A DNA stretch of 64,000 nucleotides from Ptiloglossa arizonensis (GCF_051014685.1 NW_027479056.1:124001-188000); one strand, 5' to 3'. Positions 13,708 through 29,222 are shown, numbered from the stretch's first letter. The notes: generated by a model from the sequence alone, not told the origin. Translations and numbers: made by a program.

Positions 13708-16200
13708 CCATTCGTTATACGTTAGGCGTTACACAATGTAGGTTATACGTTATACGTTATACGTTATACGTTATACGTTATACGTTATACGTTATACGTT
13801 ATACGTTATACGTTATACGTTATACGTTATACGTTATACGTTATACGTTATACGTTATACGTTATACGTTATACGTTATACGTTATACGTTATACGTTAT
13901 ACGTTATACGTTGTACGTTATACGTTATACGTTATACGTTATACGTCATACGTTATACGTTATACGTTATACGTTATACGTTATACGTTATACGTTATAC
14001 GTTGTACGTTATACGTTATACGTTATACGTTATACATTATACGTTATACGTTATACGTTATACGTTATACGTTATACATTGTACGTTATACGTTACACGT
14101 TATACGTTATACGTTATACGTTATACGTTATACGTTATACGTTATACGTTATACGTTATACGTTATACGTTATACGTTATACGTTATACGTTATACGTTT
14201 TACGTTATACGTTATACGTTATACGTTATACGTTATACGTTATACGTTATACGTTATACGCTATACGTTATACGTTATACGTTATACGTTATACGTTATA
14301 CGTTATACGTTATACGTTATACGTTATACGTTATACGTTATACGTTATACGTTATAAGTTATACGTTATACGTTAGACGTTACACGTTACACGTTATACG
14401 TTATACGTTATACGTTATACGTTATACGTTATACGTTTTACGTTATACGTTATACGTTATACGTTATACGTTATACGTTATACGTTATACGTTATAGAAT
14501 ATACGGTATAGGTTATACGTTATACGTTATACGTTATACGTTATACGTTACACGTTATACGTTGTACGTTATACGTTATACGTTACACGTTATACATTAT
14601 ACGTTATACGTTATACGTTATACGTTATACGTTATACGTTATACGTTATACGTTATACGTTATACGTTATACGTTATACGTTATACGTTATACGTTATAC
14701 GTTATACGTTATACGTTATACGTTATACGTTATACGTTATACGTTATACGTTATACGTTATACGTTATACGTTATACGTTATACGTTATACGTTATACGT
14801 TATACGTTATACGTTATACGTTATACGTTATACGTTATACGTTATACGTTATACGTTATACGTTATACGTTATACGTTATACGTTATACGTTATACGTTA
14901 TACGTTATACGTTATACGTTATACGTTATACGTTATACGTTGTACGTTATACGTTGTACGTTATACGTTATACGTTATACGTTATACGTTATACGTTATA
15001 CGTTATACGTTATACGTTATACGTTATAGAATATACGTTACAGGTTATACGTTATACGTTATACGTTATACGTTATAAGTTATACGTTATACGTTATACG
15101 TTATACATTATACGTTATACGTTATACGTTATACGTTATACGTTATAGAATATACGGTATAGGTTATACGTTATACGTTATACGTTATACGTTATACGTT
15201 ACACGTTATACGTTGTACGTTATACGTTATACGTTATACGTTATAGAATATACGGTATAGGTTATACGTTATACGTTATACGTTATACGTTATACGTTAC
15301 ACGTTATACGTTGTACGTTATACGTTATACGTTACACGTTATACATTATACGTTATACGTTATACGTTATACGTTATACGTTATACGTTATACGTTATAG
15401 AATATACGTTATAGGTTATACGTTATACGTTATACGTTATACGTTATAAGTTATACGTAATACGTTATACGTTAGACGTTACACGTTATATGTTATACGT
15501 TATACGTTATACATTATACGTTATACGTTATACGTTATACGTTATACGGTATAGAATATACGTTATACGTTATACGTTATACGTGATTCGTTATACGTTA
15601 GACGTTACACAATATAGGTTATACGTTATACGTTATACGTTATACGTTATACGTTATACGTTATACGTTATACGTTATACGTTATACATTATACGTTATA
15701 CGTTATACGTTATACGTTATACGTTATAGAATATACGGTATAGGTTATACGTTATACGTTATACGTTATACGTTATACGTTACACGTTATACGTTGTACG
15801 TTATACGTTATACGTTACACGTTATACATTATACGTTATACGTTATACGTTATACGTTATACGTTATACGTTATACGTTATACGTTATACGTTATACGTT
15901 ATACGTTATACGTTATACGTTATACGTTATACGTTATACGTTATACGTTATACGTTATACGTTATACGTTATACGTTATACGTTATACGTTATACGTTAT
16001 ACGTTATACGTTATACGTTATACGTTATATCGTTTATACGTTATACGTAATACGTTATACGTTATACGTCATACGTTATACGTTATACGATATAAGTTAT
16101 ACGTTATACGTTACACGTCATACGCTATACGTTATACGTCATACGTTATACGCTATACGTTATACGTTATAGGTCATACCTTATTCGTGATACGTCATAC
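13708..16200 (+). repeat. ~5.8-kb-offset duplication, left copy
   Basis: Cassette C at 13708, TTGTACG landmarks at 13911 and 14002, cassette C at 15584 and the 8+8 pair at 16025 correspond to 19550, 19746, 19837, 21076 and 21517. Offsets are 5,842, 5,835 and then 5,492 bp, so about 340 bp were lost or gained between 14.35 and 14.9 kb. The left copy carries a TTAGACG-TTACACG-TTACACG group near 14.38 kb where the right copy has a long pure run. Confidence 0.82.
16025..16040 (+). repeat. 8+8 bp phase-breaking pair, copy 2
   Basis: Same TTATATCG-TTTATACG pair as at 12975, again followed by TTATACG and TAATACG, then cassette D at 16167. Confidence 0.88.
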
Positions 16201-17797
16201 GTTATACGTTATACGTTCTACGTTATACGTTATACGTTATATGTTACACGTTATACGTTATACGTTACACGTTCTACGTTATACGTTACACGTTATACGT
16301 TATACGTTATACGTTATACGTTATACGTTATACGTTATACGTTATACGTTATACGTTATACGTTATACGTTTTACGTTATACGTTATACGTTATACGTTA
16401 TACGTTATACGTTATACTATATACGTTATACGTTATACGCTATACGTTATACGTTATACGTTATACGTTATACGTTATACGTTATACGTTATACGTTATA
16501 CGTTATACATCATACGTTATACGTTATACGTTATACGTTATACGTTATACGTTATACGTTATACGTTGTACGTTATAGGTTATACGTAATACGTTGTACG
16601 TTATACGTTATACGTTATACGTTATACGATATACGTTATACGTTATACGTTATACGTTGTACGTTATAGGTTATACGTAATACGTTGTACGTTATACGTT
16701 ATACGTTATACGTTATACGATATACGTTATACGTTATACGTTATACGTTATACGTTATACGTTATACGTTATACGTTATACGTTATAGAATATACGTTAT
16801 AGGTTATACGTTATACGTTATACGTTATACGTTATACGTTATAAGTTATACGTTATACGTTATACGTTATACGTTATACGTTATACGTTATACGTTATAC
16901 GTTATACGTTATACGTTATACGTTATACGTTATACGTTATACGTTATACGTTATACGGTATACGTTATACGTTATACGTTATACGTTATACGTTATACGT
17001 TATACGTTATACGTTATACGTTATACGTTATACGTTATACGTTATACGTTATACGTTATACGTTATACGTTATACGTTATAGAATATACGGTATAGGTTA
17101 TACGTTATACGTTATACGTTATACGTTATACGTTACACGTTATACGTTGTACGTTATACGTTATACGTTACACGTTATACATTATACGTTATACGTTATA
17201 CGTTATACGTTATACGTTATACGTTATACGTTATACGTTATACGTTATACGTTATACGTTATACGTTATACGTTATACGTTATACGTTATACGTTATACG
17301 TTATACGTTATACGTTATACGTTATACGTTATACGTTATACGTTATACGTTATACGTTATACGTTATACGTTATACGTTATACGTTATACGTTATACGTT
17401 ATACGTTATACGTTATACGTTATACGTTATACGTTATACATTATACGTTATACGTTATACGTTATACGTTATACGTTATAGAATATACGGTATAGGTTAT
17501 ACGTTATACGTTATACGTTAGACGTTATACGTTACACGTTATACGTTGTACGTTATACGTTATACGTTACACGTTATACATTATACGTTATACGTTATAC
17601 GTTATACGTTATACGTTATAGAATATACGTTATAGGTTATACGTTATACGTTATACGTTATACGTTATACGTTATAAGTTATACGTTATACGTTATACGT
17701 TATACGTTATACGTTATACGTTATACGTTATACGTTATACGTTATACGTTATACGTTATACGTTATACGTTATACGTTATACGTTATACGTTATACG

Positions 17798-18112
17798 GTA
17801 TACGTTATGCGTTATACGCTATACGTTATGCGTTATAGGATATACGTTATACGTTATAAGTTATACGTTATACGTTGTACGTTATACGTTATACGTTATA
17901 CGTTATACGTTATACGTTATACGTTATACGTTATACGTTATACGTTATACGTTATACGTTACACGTTATACGTTATACGTTATACGTTATACGTTCTACG
18001 TTCTACGTTCTACGTTCTACGTTCTACGTTCTACGTTCTACGTTATACGTTATACGTTCTACGTTCTACGTTCTACGTTCTACGTTCTACGTTATACGTT
18101 CTACGTTCTACG
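17798..18112 (+). repeat. Right-type island inside the left domain
   Basis: A full cassette E (17798-17860) is followed 134 bp later by a TTCTACG block. Runs of 7 and 5 TTCTACG units lie at 17994-18042 and 18057-18091, with two more at 18099-18112, separated by TTATACG. Both features otherwise begin only at 28.6 kb. Flanks on both sides are ordinary left-domain sequence. Confidence 0.9.
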
Positions 18113-18812
18113 TCATACGTTATACGTTATACGTTATACGTCATACGTTATACGTTATACGTCATACGTCATACGTTATACGTTATACGTTATACGTTAT
18201 ACGTTATACGTTATACGTTATACGTTATACGATATACGTTATACGTTATACGTTATACGTTATACGTTATACGTTATACGTTATACGTTATACGTTATAC
18301 GTTATACGTTATACGTTATACGTTATACGTTATACGTTATACGTTATACGTTATACGTTATACGTTATACGTTATACGTTATACGTTATACGTTATACGT
18401 TATACGTTATACGTTATACGTTATACGTTATACGTTATACGTTATACGTTATACGTTATACGTTATACGTTATACGTTATACGTTATACGTTATACGTCA
18501 TACGTTATACGTTATACGTTATACGTCATACGTTATACGTTATACGTTATACGTCATACGTTATACGTTATACGTTATACGTCATACGTTATACGTTATA
18601 CGTTATACGTTATACGTTATACGTTATACGATATACGTTATACGTTATACGTAATACGTTATACGTTATACGTTATACGTTATACGTTATACGTTATACG
18701 TTATACGTTATACGTTATACGTTATACGTTATACGTTATACGTTATACGTTATACGTTATACGTTATACGTTATACGTTATACGTTATACGTTATACGTT
18801 ATACGTTATACG

Positions 18813-18828
18813 TTATATCGTTTATACG
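18813..18828 (+). repeat. 8+8 bp phase-breaking pair, copy 3
   Basis: Same pair, 5,838 bp from copy 1 and 2,788 bp from copy 2, with cassette D downstream at 18983. Confidence 0.88.
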
Positions 18829-21516
18829 TTATACGTAATACGTTATACGTTATACGTCATACGTTATACGTTATACGATATAAGTTATACGTTATACGTT
18901 ATACGTTATACGTTATACGTTATACGTTACACGTCATACGCTATACGTTATACGTCATACGTTATACGCTATACGTTATACGTTATAGGTCATACCTTAT
19001 TCGTGATACGTCATACGTTATACGTTATACGTTCTACGTTATACGTTATACGTTATATGTTACACGTTATACGTTATACGTTACACGTTCTACGTTATAC
19101 GTTACACGTTATACGTTATACGTTATACGTTATACGTTATACGTTATACGTTATACGTTATACGTTATACGTTATACGTTTTACGTTATACGTTATACGT
19201 TATACGTTATACGTTATACGTTATACTATATACGTTATACGTTATACGCTATACGTTATACGTTATACGTTATACGTTATACGTTATACGTTATACGTTA
19301 TACGTTATACGTTATACATCATACGTTATACGTTATACGTTATACGTTATACGTTATACGTTATACGTTATACGTTGTACGTTATACGTTATACGTTATA
19401 CGTTATACATTATACGTTATACGTTATACGTTATACGTTATACGTTATACATTATACGTTATACGTTATAGAATATACGTTATAGGTTATACGTTATACG
19501 TTATACGTTATACGTTATAAGTTATACGTTATACGTTATACGTTATACGCCATTCGTTATACGTTAGGCGTTACACAATGTAGGTTATACGTTATACGTT
19601 ATACGTTATACGTTATACGTTATACGTTATACGTTATACGTTATACGTTATACGTTATACGTTATACGTTATACGTTATACGTTATACGTTATACGTTAT
19701 ACGTTATACGTTATACGTTATACGTTATACGTTATACGTTATACGTTGTACGTTATACGTTCTACGTTATACGTTATACGTCATACGTTATACGTTATAC
19801 GTTATACGTTATACGTTATACGTTATACGTTATACGTTGTACGTTATACGTTATACGTTATACGTTATACATCATACGTTATACGTTATACGTTATACGT
19901 TATACGTTATACATTGTACGTTATACGTTATACGTTATACGTTATACGTTATACGTTATACGTTATACGTTATACGTTATACGTTATACGTTATACGTTA
20001 TACGTTATACGTTATACGTTATACGTTATACGTTTTACGTTATACGTTATACGTTATACGTTATACGTTATACGTTATACGTTATACGTTATACGTTATA
20101 CGTTATACGTTATACGTTATACGTTATACGTTATACGTTATACGTTATACGTTATACGTTATACGTTATACGTTATACGTTATACGTTATACGTTATACG
20201 TTATACGTTATACGTTATACGTTATACGTTATACGTTATACGTTATACGTTATACGTTATACGTTATACGTTATACGTTATACGTTATACGTTATACGTT
20301 ATACGTTATACGTTATACGTTATACGTTATACGTTATACGTTATACGTTATACGTTATACGTTATACGTTATACGTTATACGTTATACGTTATACGTTAT
20401 ACGTTATACGTTATACGTTATACGTTGTACGTTATACGTTGTACGTTATACGTTATACGTTATACGTTATACGTTATACGTTATACGTTATACGTTATAC
20501 GTTATACGTTATACGTTATAGAATATACGTTATAGGTTATACGTTATACGTTATACGTTATACGTTATAAGTTATACGTTATACGTTATACGTTATACAT
20601 TATACGTTATACGTTATACGTTATACGTTATACGTTATAGAATATACGGTATAGGTTATACGTTATACGTTATACGTTATACGTTATACGTTACACGTTA
20701 TACGTTGTACGTTATACGTTATACGTTATACGTTATAGAATATACGGTATAGGTTATACGTTATACGTTATACGTTATACGTTATACGTTACACGTTATA
20801 CGTTGTACGTTATACGTTATACGTTACACGTTATACATTATACGTTATACGTTATACGTTATACGTTATACGTTATACGTTATACGTTATAGAATATACG
20901 TTATAGGTTATACGTTATACGTTATACGTTATACGTTATAAGTTATACGTAATACGTTATACGTTAGACGTTACACGTTATATGTTATACGTTATACGTT
21001 ATACATTATACGTTATACGTTATACGTTATACGTTATACGGTATAGAATATACGTTATACGTTATACGTTATACGTGATTCGTTATACGTTAGACGTTAC
21101 ACAATATAGGTTATACGTTATACGTTATACGTTATACGTTATACGTTATACGTTATACGTTATACGTTATACGTTATACATTATACGTTATACGTTATAC
21201 GTTATACGTTATACGTTATAGAATATACGGTATAGGTTATACGTTATACGTTATACGTTATACGTTATACGTTACACGTTATACGTTGTACGTTATACGT
21301 TATACGTTACACGTTATACATTATACGTTATACGTTATACGTTATACGTTATACGTTATACGTTATACGTTATACGTTATACTTTATACGTTATACGTTA
21401 TACGTTATACGTTATACGTTATACGTTATACGTTATACGTTATACGTTATACGTTATACGTTATACGTTATACGTTATACGTTATACGTTATACGTTATA
21501 CGTTATACGTTATACG

Positions 21517-21532
21517 TTATATCGTTTATACG
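21517..21532 (+). repeat. 8+8 bp phase-breaking pair, copy 4
   Basis: Same pair, but TAATACG follows directly: one TTATACG unit present in copies 1-3 is missing. This shorter form is shared by copies 5 and 6 and marks a sub-lineage. Confidence 0.88.
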
Positions 21533-22120
21533 TAATACGTTATACGTTATACGTCATACGTTATACGTTATACGATATAAGTTATACGTTATACGTTATA
21601 CGTTATACGTTATACGTTATACGTTACACGTCATACGCTATACGTTATACGTCATACGTTATACGCTATACGTTATACGTTATAGGTCATACCTTATTCG
21701 TGATACGTCATACGTTATACGTTATACGTTCTACGTTATACGTTATACGTTATATGTTACACGTTATACGTTATACGTTACACGTTATACGTTATACGTT
21801 ATACGTTATACGTTATACATCATACGTTATACGTTATACGTTATACGTTATACGTTATACGTTATACGTTGTACGTTATACGTTGTACGTTATACGTTAT
21901 ACGTTACACGTTATACGTTATAGAATATACGTTATAGGTTATACGTTATACGTTATACGTTATACGTTATAAGTTATACGTTATACGTTATACGTTATAC
22001 GTTATACGTTATACTATATACGTTATACGTTATACGCTATACGTTATACGTTATACGTTATACGTTATACGTTATACGTTATACGTAATACGTTATACGT
22101 TAGACGTTACACGTTATATG

Positions 22121-22561
22121 TTATACGTTATACGTTATACGTTATACGTTATACGTTATACGTTATACGTTATACGTTATACGTTATACGTTATACGTTA
22201 TACGTTATACGTTATACGTTATACGTTATACGTTATACGTTATACGTTATACGTTATACGTTATACGTTATACGTTATACGTTATACGTTATACGTTATA
22301 CGTTATACGTTATACGTTATACGTTATACGTTATACGTTATACGTTATACGTTATACGTTATACGTTATACGTTATACGTTATACGTTATACGTTATACG
22401 TTATACGTTATACGTTATACGTTATACGTTATACGTTATACGTTATACGTTATACGTTATACGTTATACGTTATACGTTATACGTTATACGTTATACGTT
22501 ATACGTTATACGTTATACGTTATACGTTATACGTTATACGTTATACGTTATACGTTATACG
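22121..22561 (+). repeat. Longest pure TTATACG run (63 units)
   Basis: 441 bp of uninterrupted consensus between TTATATG and TTGTACG. The run recurs with the same length at 26232-26672, and as 35 units at 28362-28606 before cassette E interrupts it. Other long pure runs are 24144-24535 (56 units), 44115-44429 (45), 47671-47978 (44) and 58038-58359 (46). Confidence 0.88.
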
Positions 22562-23653
22562 TTGTACGTTATACGTTGTACGTTATACGTTATACGTTAT
22601 ACGTTATACGTTATACGTTATACGTTATACGTTATACGTTATACGTTATACGTTATAGAATATACGTTATAGGTTATACGTTATACGTTATACGTTATAC
22701 GTTATAAGTTATACGTTATACGTTATACGTTATACATTATACGTTATACGTTATACGTTATACGTTATACGTTATAGAATATACGGTATAGGTTATACGT
22801 TATACGTTATACGTTATACGTTATACGTTACACGTTATACGTTGTACGTTATACGTTATACGTTATACGTTATAGAATATACGGTATAGGTTATACGTTA
22901 TACGTTATACGTTATACGTTATACGTTACACGTTATACGTTGTACGTTATACGTTATACGTTACACGTTATACATTATACGTTATACGTTATACGTTATA
23001 CGTTATACGTTATACGTTATACGTTATAGAATATACGTTATAGGTTATACGTTATACGTTATACGTTATACGTTATAAGTTATACGTTATAGGTTATACG
23101 TTATACGTTATACGTTATACGTTATAAGTTATACGTAATACGTTATACGTTAGACGTTACACGTTATATGTTATACGTTATACGTTATACATTATACGTT
23201 ATACGTTATACGTTATACGTTATACGTTATACGTTATACGTTATACGGTATAGAATATACGTTATACGTTATACGTTATACGTTATACGTTATACGTTAT
23301 ACGTTATACATTATACGTTATACGTTATACGTTATACGTTATACGTTATAGAATATACGGTATAGGTTATACGTTATACGTTATACGTTATACGTTATAC
23401 GTTACACGTTATACGTTGTACGTTATACGTTATACGTTACACGTTATACATTATACGTTATACGTTATACGTTATACGTTATACGTTATACGTTATACGT
23501 TATACGTTATACTTTATACGTTATACGTTATACGTTATACGTTATACGTTATACATTATACGTTATACGTTATAGAATATACGTTATAGGTTATACGTTA
23601 TACGTTATACGTTATACGTTATAAGTTATACGTTATACGTTATACGTTATACG

Positions 23654-26600
23654 CCATTCGTTATACGTTAGGCGTTACACAATGTAGGTTATACGTTATA
23701 CGTTATACGTTATACGTTATACGTTATACGTTATACGTTATACGTTATACGTTATACGTTATACGTTATACGTTATACGTTATACGTTATACGTTATACG
23801 TTATACGTTATACGTTATACGTTATACGTTATACGTTATACGTTATACGTTGTACGTTATACGTTATACGTTATACGTTATACGTCATACGTTATACGTT
23901 ATACGTTATACGTTATACGTTATACGTTATACGTTATACGTTGTACGTTATACGTTATACGTTATACGTTATACATCATACGTTATACGTTATACGTTAT
24001 ACGTTATACGTTATACATTGTACGTTATACGTTATACGTTATACGTTATACGTTATACGTTATACGTTATACGTTATACGTTATACGTTATACGTTATAC
24101 GTTATACGTTATACGTTATACGTTATACGTTATACGTTTTACGTTATACGTTATACGTTATACGTTATACGTTATACGTTATACGTTATACGTTATACGT
24201 TATACGTTATACGTTATACGTTATACGTTATACGTTATACGTTATACGTTATACGTTATACGTTATACGTTATACGTTATACGTTATACGTTATACGTTA
24301 TACGTTATACGTTATACGTTATACGTTATACGTTATACGTTATACGTTATACGTTATACGTTATACGTTATACGTTATACGTTATACGTTATACGTTATA
24401 CGTTATACGTTATACGTTATACGTTATACGTTATACGTTATACGTTATACGTTATACGTTATACGTTATACGTTATACGTTATACGTTATACGTTATACG
24501 TTATACGTTATACGTTATACGTTATACGTTATACGTTGTACGTTATACGTTGTACGTTATACGTTGTACGTTATACGTTATACGTTATACGTTATACGTT
24601 ATACGTTATACGTTATACGTTATACGTTATAGAATATACGTTATAGGTTATACGTTATACGTTATACGTTATACGTTATAAGTTATACGTTATACGTTAT
24701 ACGTTATACATTATACGTTATACGTTATACGTTATACGTTATACGTTATAGAATATACGGTATAGGTTATACGTTATACGTTATACGTTATACGTTATAC
24801 GTTACACGTTATACGTTGTACGTTATACGTTATACGTTATACGTTATAGAATATACGGTATAGGTTATACGTTATACGTTATACGTTATACGTTATACGT
24901 TACACGTTATACGTTGTACGTTATACGTTATACGTTACACGTTATACATTATACGTTATACGTTATACGTTATACGTTATACGTTATACGTTATACGTTA
25001 TAGAATATACGTTATAGGTTATACGTTATACGTTATACGTTATACGTTATAAGTTATACGTAATACGTTATACGTTAGACGTTACACGTTATATGTTATA
25101 CGTTATACGTTATACATTATACGTTATACGTTATACGTTATACGTTATACGGTATAGAATATACGTTATACGTTATACGTTATACGTGATTCGTTATACG
25201 TTAGACGTTACACAATATAGGTTATACGTTATACGTTATACGTTATACGTTATACGTTATACGTTATACGTTATACGTTATACGTTATACATTATACGTT
25301 ATACGTTATACGTTATACGTTATACGTTATAGAATATACGGTATAGGTTATACGTTATACGTTATACGTTATACGTTATACGTTACACGTTATACGTTGT
25401 ACGTTATACGTTATACGTTACACGTTATACATTATACGTTATACGTTATACGTTATACGTTATACGTTATACGTTATACGTTATACGTTATACTTTATAC
25501 GTTATACGTTATACGTTATACGTTATACGTTATACGTTATACGTTATACGTTATACGTTATACGTTATACGTTATACGTTATACGTTATACGTTATACGT
25601 TATACGTTATACGTTATACGTTATACGTTATATCGTTTATACGTAATACGTTATACGTTATACGTCATACGTTATACGTTATACGATATAAGTTATACGT
25701 TATACGTTATACGTTATACGTTATACGTTATACGTTACACGTCATACGCTATACGTTATACGTCATACGTTATACGCTATACGTTATACGTTATAGGTCA
25801 TACCTTATTCGTGATACGTCATACGTTATACGTTATACGTTCTACGTTATACGTTATACGTTATATGTTACACGTTATACGTTATACGTTACACGTTATA
25901 CGTTATACGTTATACGTTATACGTTATACATCATACGTTATACGTTATACGTTATACGTTATACGTTATACGTTATACGTTGTACGTTATACGTTGTACG
26001 TTATACGTTATACGTTACACGTTATACGTTATAGAATATACGTTATAGGTTATACGTTATACGTTATACGTTATACGTTATAAGTTATACGTTATACGTT
26101 ATACGTTATACGTTATACGTTATACTATATACGTTATACGTTATACGCTATACGTTATACGTTATACGTTATACGTTATACGTTATACGTTATACGTAAT
26201 ACGTTATACGTTAGACGTTACACGTTATATGTTATACGTTATACGTTATACGTTATACGTTATACGTTATACGTTATACGTTATACGTTATACGTTATAC
26301 GTTATACGTTATACGTTATACGTTATACGTTATACGTTATACGTTATACGTTATACGTTATACGTTATACGTTATACGTTATACGTTATACGTTATACGT
26401 TATACGTTATACGTTATACGTTATACGTTATACGTTATACGTTATACGTTATACGTTATACGTTATACGTTATACGTTATACGTTATACGTTATACGTTA
26501 TACGTTATACGTTATACGTTATACGTTATACGTTATACGTTATACGTTATACGTTATACGTTATACGTTATACGTTATACGTTATACGTTATACGTTATA

Positions 26601-27610
26601 CGTTATACGTTATACGTTATACGTTATACGTTATACGTTATACGTTATACGTTATACGTTATACGTTATACGTTGTACGTTATACGTTGTACGTTATACG
26701 TTATACGTTATACGTTATACGTTATACGTTATACGTTATACGTTATACGTTATACGTTATACGTTATAGAATATACGTTATAGGTTATACGTTATACGTT
26801 ATACGTTATACGTTATAAGTTATACGTTATACGTTATACGTTATACATTATACGTTATACGTTATACGTTATACGTTATACGTTATAGAATATACGGTAT
26901 AGGTTATACGTTATACGTTATACGTTATACGTTATACGTTACACGTTATACGTTGTACGTTATACGTTATACGTTATACGTTATAGAATATACGGTATAG
27001 GTTATACGTTATACGTTATACGTTATACGTTATACGTTACACGTTATACGTTGTACGTTATACGTTATACGTTACACGTTATACATTATACGTTATACGT
27101 TATACGTTATACGTTATACGTTATACGTTATACGTTATAGAATATACGTTATAGGTTATACGTTATACGTTATACGTTATACGTTATAAGTTATACGTTA
27201 TAGGTTATACGTTATACGTTATACGTTATACGTTATAAGTTATACGTAATACGTTATACGTTAGACGTTACACGTTATATGTTATACGTTATACGTTATA
27301 CATTATACGTTATACGTTATACGTTATACGTTATACGTTATACGTTATACGTTATACGGTATAGAATATACGTTATACGTTATACGTTATACGTTATACG
27401 TTATACGTTATACGTTATACATTATACGTTATACGTTATACGTTATACGTTATACGTTATAGAATATACGGTATAGGTTATACGTTATACGTTATACGTT
27501 ATACGTTATACGTTACACGTTATACGTTGTACGTTATACGTTATACGTTACACGTTATACATTATACGTTATACGTTATACGTTATACGTTATACGTTAT
27601 ACGTTATACG
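23654..27610 (+). repeat. 4.1-kb tandem duplication, right copy
   Basis: It matches 19550-23500 in cassette order and pure-run lengths. Visible differences include one extra TTGTACG group near 24.55 kb, where the left copy has two TTGTACG units near 20.43 kb and this one has three. After about 27.5 kb the sequence switches to a third partial copy. Confidence 0.9.
25628..25643 (+). repeat. 8+8 bp phase-breaking pair, copy 5
   Basis: Exactly 4,111 bp from copy 4 with the same shortened downstream context. Confidence 0.88.
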
Positions 27611-27757
27611 TTATACGTTATACTTTATACGTTATACGTTATACGTTATACGTTATACGTTATACGTTATACGTTATACGTTATACGTTATACGTTATAC
27701 GTTATACGTTATACGTTATACGTTATACGTTATACGTTATACGTTATACGTTATACG

Positions 27758-27773
27758 TTATATCGTTTATACG
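27758..27773 (+). repeat. 8+8 bp phase-breaking pair, copy 6
   Basis: Exactly 2,130 bp from copy 5 with the same shortened downstream context. It is the last copy seen. Confidence 0.88.
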
Positions 27774-28907
27774 TAATACGTTATACGTTATACGTCATAC
27801 GTTATACGTTATACGATATAAGTTATACGTTATACGTTATACGTTATACGTTATACGTTATACGTTACACGTCATACGCTATACGTTATACGTCATACGT
27901 TATACGCTATACGTTATACGTTATAGGTCATACCTTATTCGTGATACGTCATACGTTATACGTTATACGTTCTACGTTATACGTTATACGTTATATGTTA
28001 CACGTTATACGTTATACGTTACACGTTATACGTTATACGTTATACGTTATACGTTATACATCATACGTTATACGTTATACGTTATACGTTATACGTTATA
28101 CGTTATACGTTGTACGTTATACGTTGTACGTTATACGTTATACGTTACACGTTATACGTTATAGAATATACGTTATAGGTTATACGTTATACGTTATACG
28201 TTATACGTTATAAGTTATACGTTATACGTTATACGTTATACGTTATACGTTATACTATATACGTTATACGTTATACGCTATACGTTATACGTTATACGTT
28301 ATACGTTATACGTTATACGTTATACGTAATACGTTATACGTTAGACGTTACACGTTATATGTTATACGTTATACGTTATACGTTATACGTTATACGTTAT
28401 ACGTTATACGTTATACGTTATACGTTATACGTTATACGTTATACGTTATACGTTATACGTTATACGTTATACGTTATACGTTATACGTTATACGTTATAC
28501 GTTATACGTTATACGTTATACGTTATACGTTATACGTTATACGTTATACGTTATACGTTATACGTTATACGTTATACGTTATACGTTATACGTTATACGT
28601 TATACGGTATACGTTATGCGTTATACGCTATACGTTATGCGTTATAGGATGTACGTTATACGTTATAAGTTATACGTTATACGTTATACGTTATACGTTA
28701 TACGTTATACGTTATACGTTATACGTTATACGTTATACGTTATACGTTATACGTTGTACGTTATACGTTGTACGTTATACGTTATACGTTACACGTTATA
28801 CATTATACGTTATACGTTATACGTTATACGTTATACGTTATAGAATATACGTTATAGGTTATACGTTATACGTTATACGTTATACGTTATAAGTTATACG
28901 TTATACG

Positions 28908-28977
28908 TTCTACGTTATACGTTCTACGTTCTACGTTCTACGTTCTACGTTCTACGTTCTACGTTCTACGTTCTACG
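28908..28977 (+). repeat. TTCTACG block (1+8 units)
   Basis: One TTCTACG, one TTATACG, then eight TTCTACG units, followed at 29013 by the longer form of cassette E. The same arrangement recurs at 30238-30307 and 36181-36250. Confidence 0.92.
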
Positions 28978-29222
28978 TTATACGTTATACGTTATACGTT
29001 ATACGTTATACGGTATACGTTATGCGGTATACGCTATACGTTATGCGTTATAGGATATACGTTATGCGTTATAGGATATACGTTATACGTTATACGTTGT
29101 ACGTTATACGTTATACGTTATACGTTATACGTTATACGTTATACGTTATACGTTATACGTTATACGTTATACGTTATACGTTATACGTTATACGTTATAC
29201 GTTATACGTTATACGTTATACG

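Larger units (their letters stand above)
19550..23640 (+). repeat. 4.1-kb tandem duplication, left copy
   Basis: The copy starts at cassette C (19550). The next copy starts at 23654, an offset of 4,104 bp rising to 4,111 bp. Matching landmarks are cassette C 21076/25187, the 8+8 pair 21517/25628, cassette D 21680/25791, cassette A 22100/26211 and a pure run of 63 units 22121-22561/26232-26672. The 2-bp remainder of the offset modulo 7 comes from the single 8+8 pair. Confidence 0.9.
12501..28606 (+). repeat. Left satellite domain, part 2 (multi-kb duplications)
   Basis: The same left-type cassettes continue but are arranged in long copies: offsets of about 5,838-5,842 bp (12.5-14.3 kb to 18.3-20.2 kb), 5,492 bp (14.9-16.1 kb to 20.4-21.6 kb), 4,104-4,111 bp (19.55-23.5 kb to 23.65-27.6 kb) and 2,130 bp (25.4-26.5 kb to 27.5-28.6 kb). 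The copies share cassette order, lengths of pure runs and the 8+8 bp phase-breaking pair. Confidence 0.85.
25397..28606 (+). repeat. 2,130-bp partial duplication
   Basis: 25.4-26.47 kb recurs at 27.53-28.6 kb with an offset of 2,130 bp (TTGTACG 25397/27527, 8+8 pair 25628/27758, cassette D 25791/27921, cassette A 26211/28341). The third copy ends inside the long pure run, where cassette E starts at 28607, marking the left/right domain border. Confidence 0.9.

Noticed and set aside
17994..18112. TTCTACG runs as a basecalling artefact of TTATACG
   Set aside because: Run positions and lengths recur at fixed offsets along with independent neighbouring variants, for example at 53852, 56491, 62573 and 63525, which random miscalls would not reproduce.
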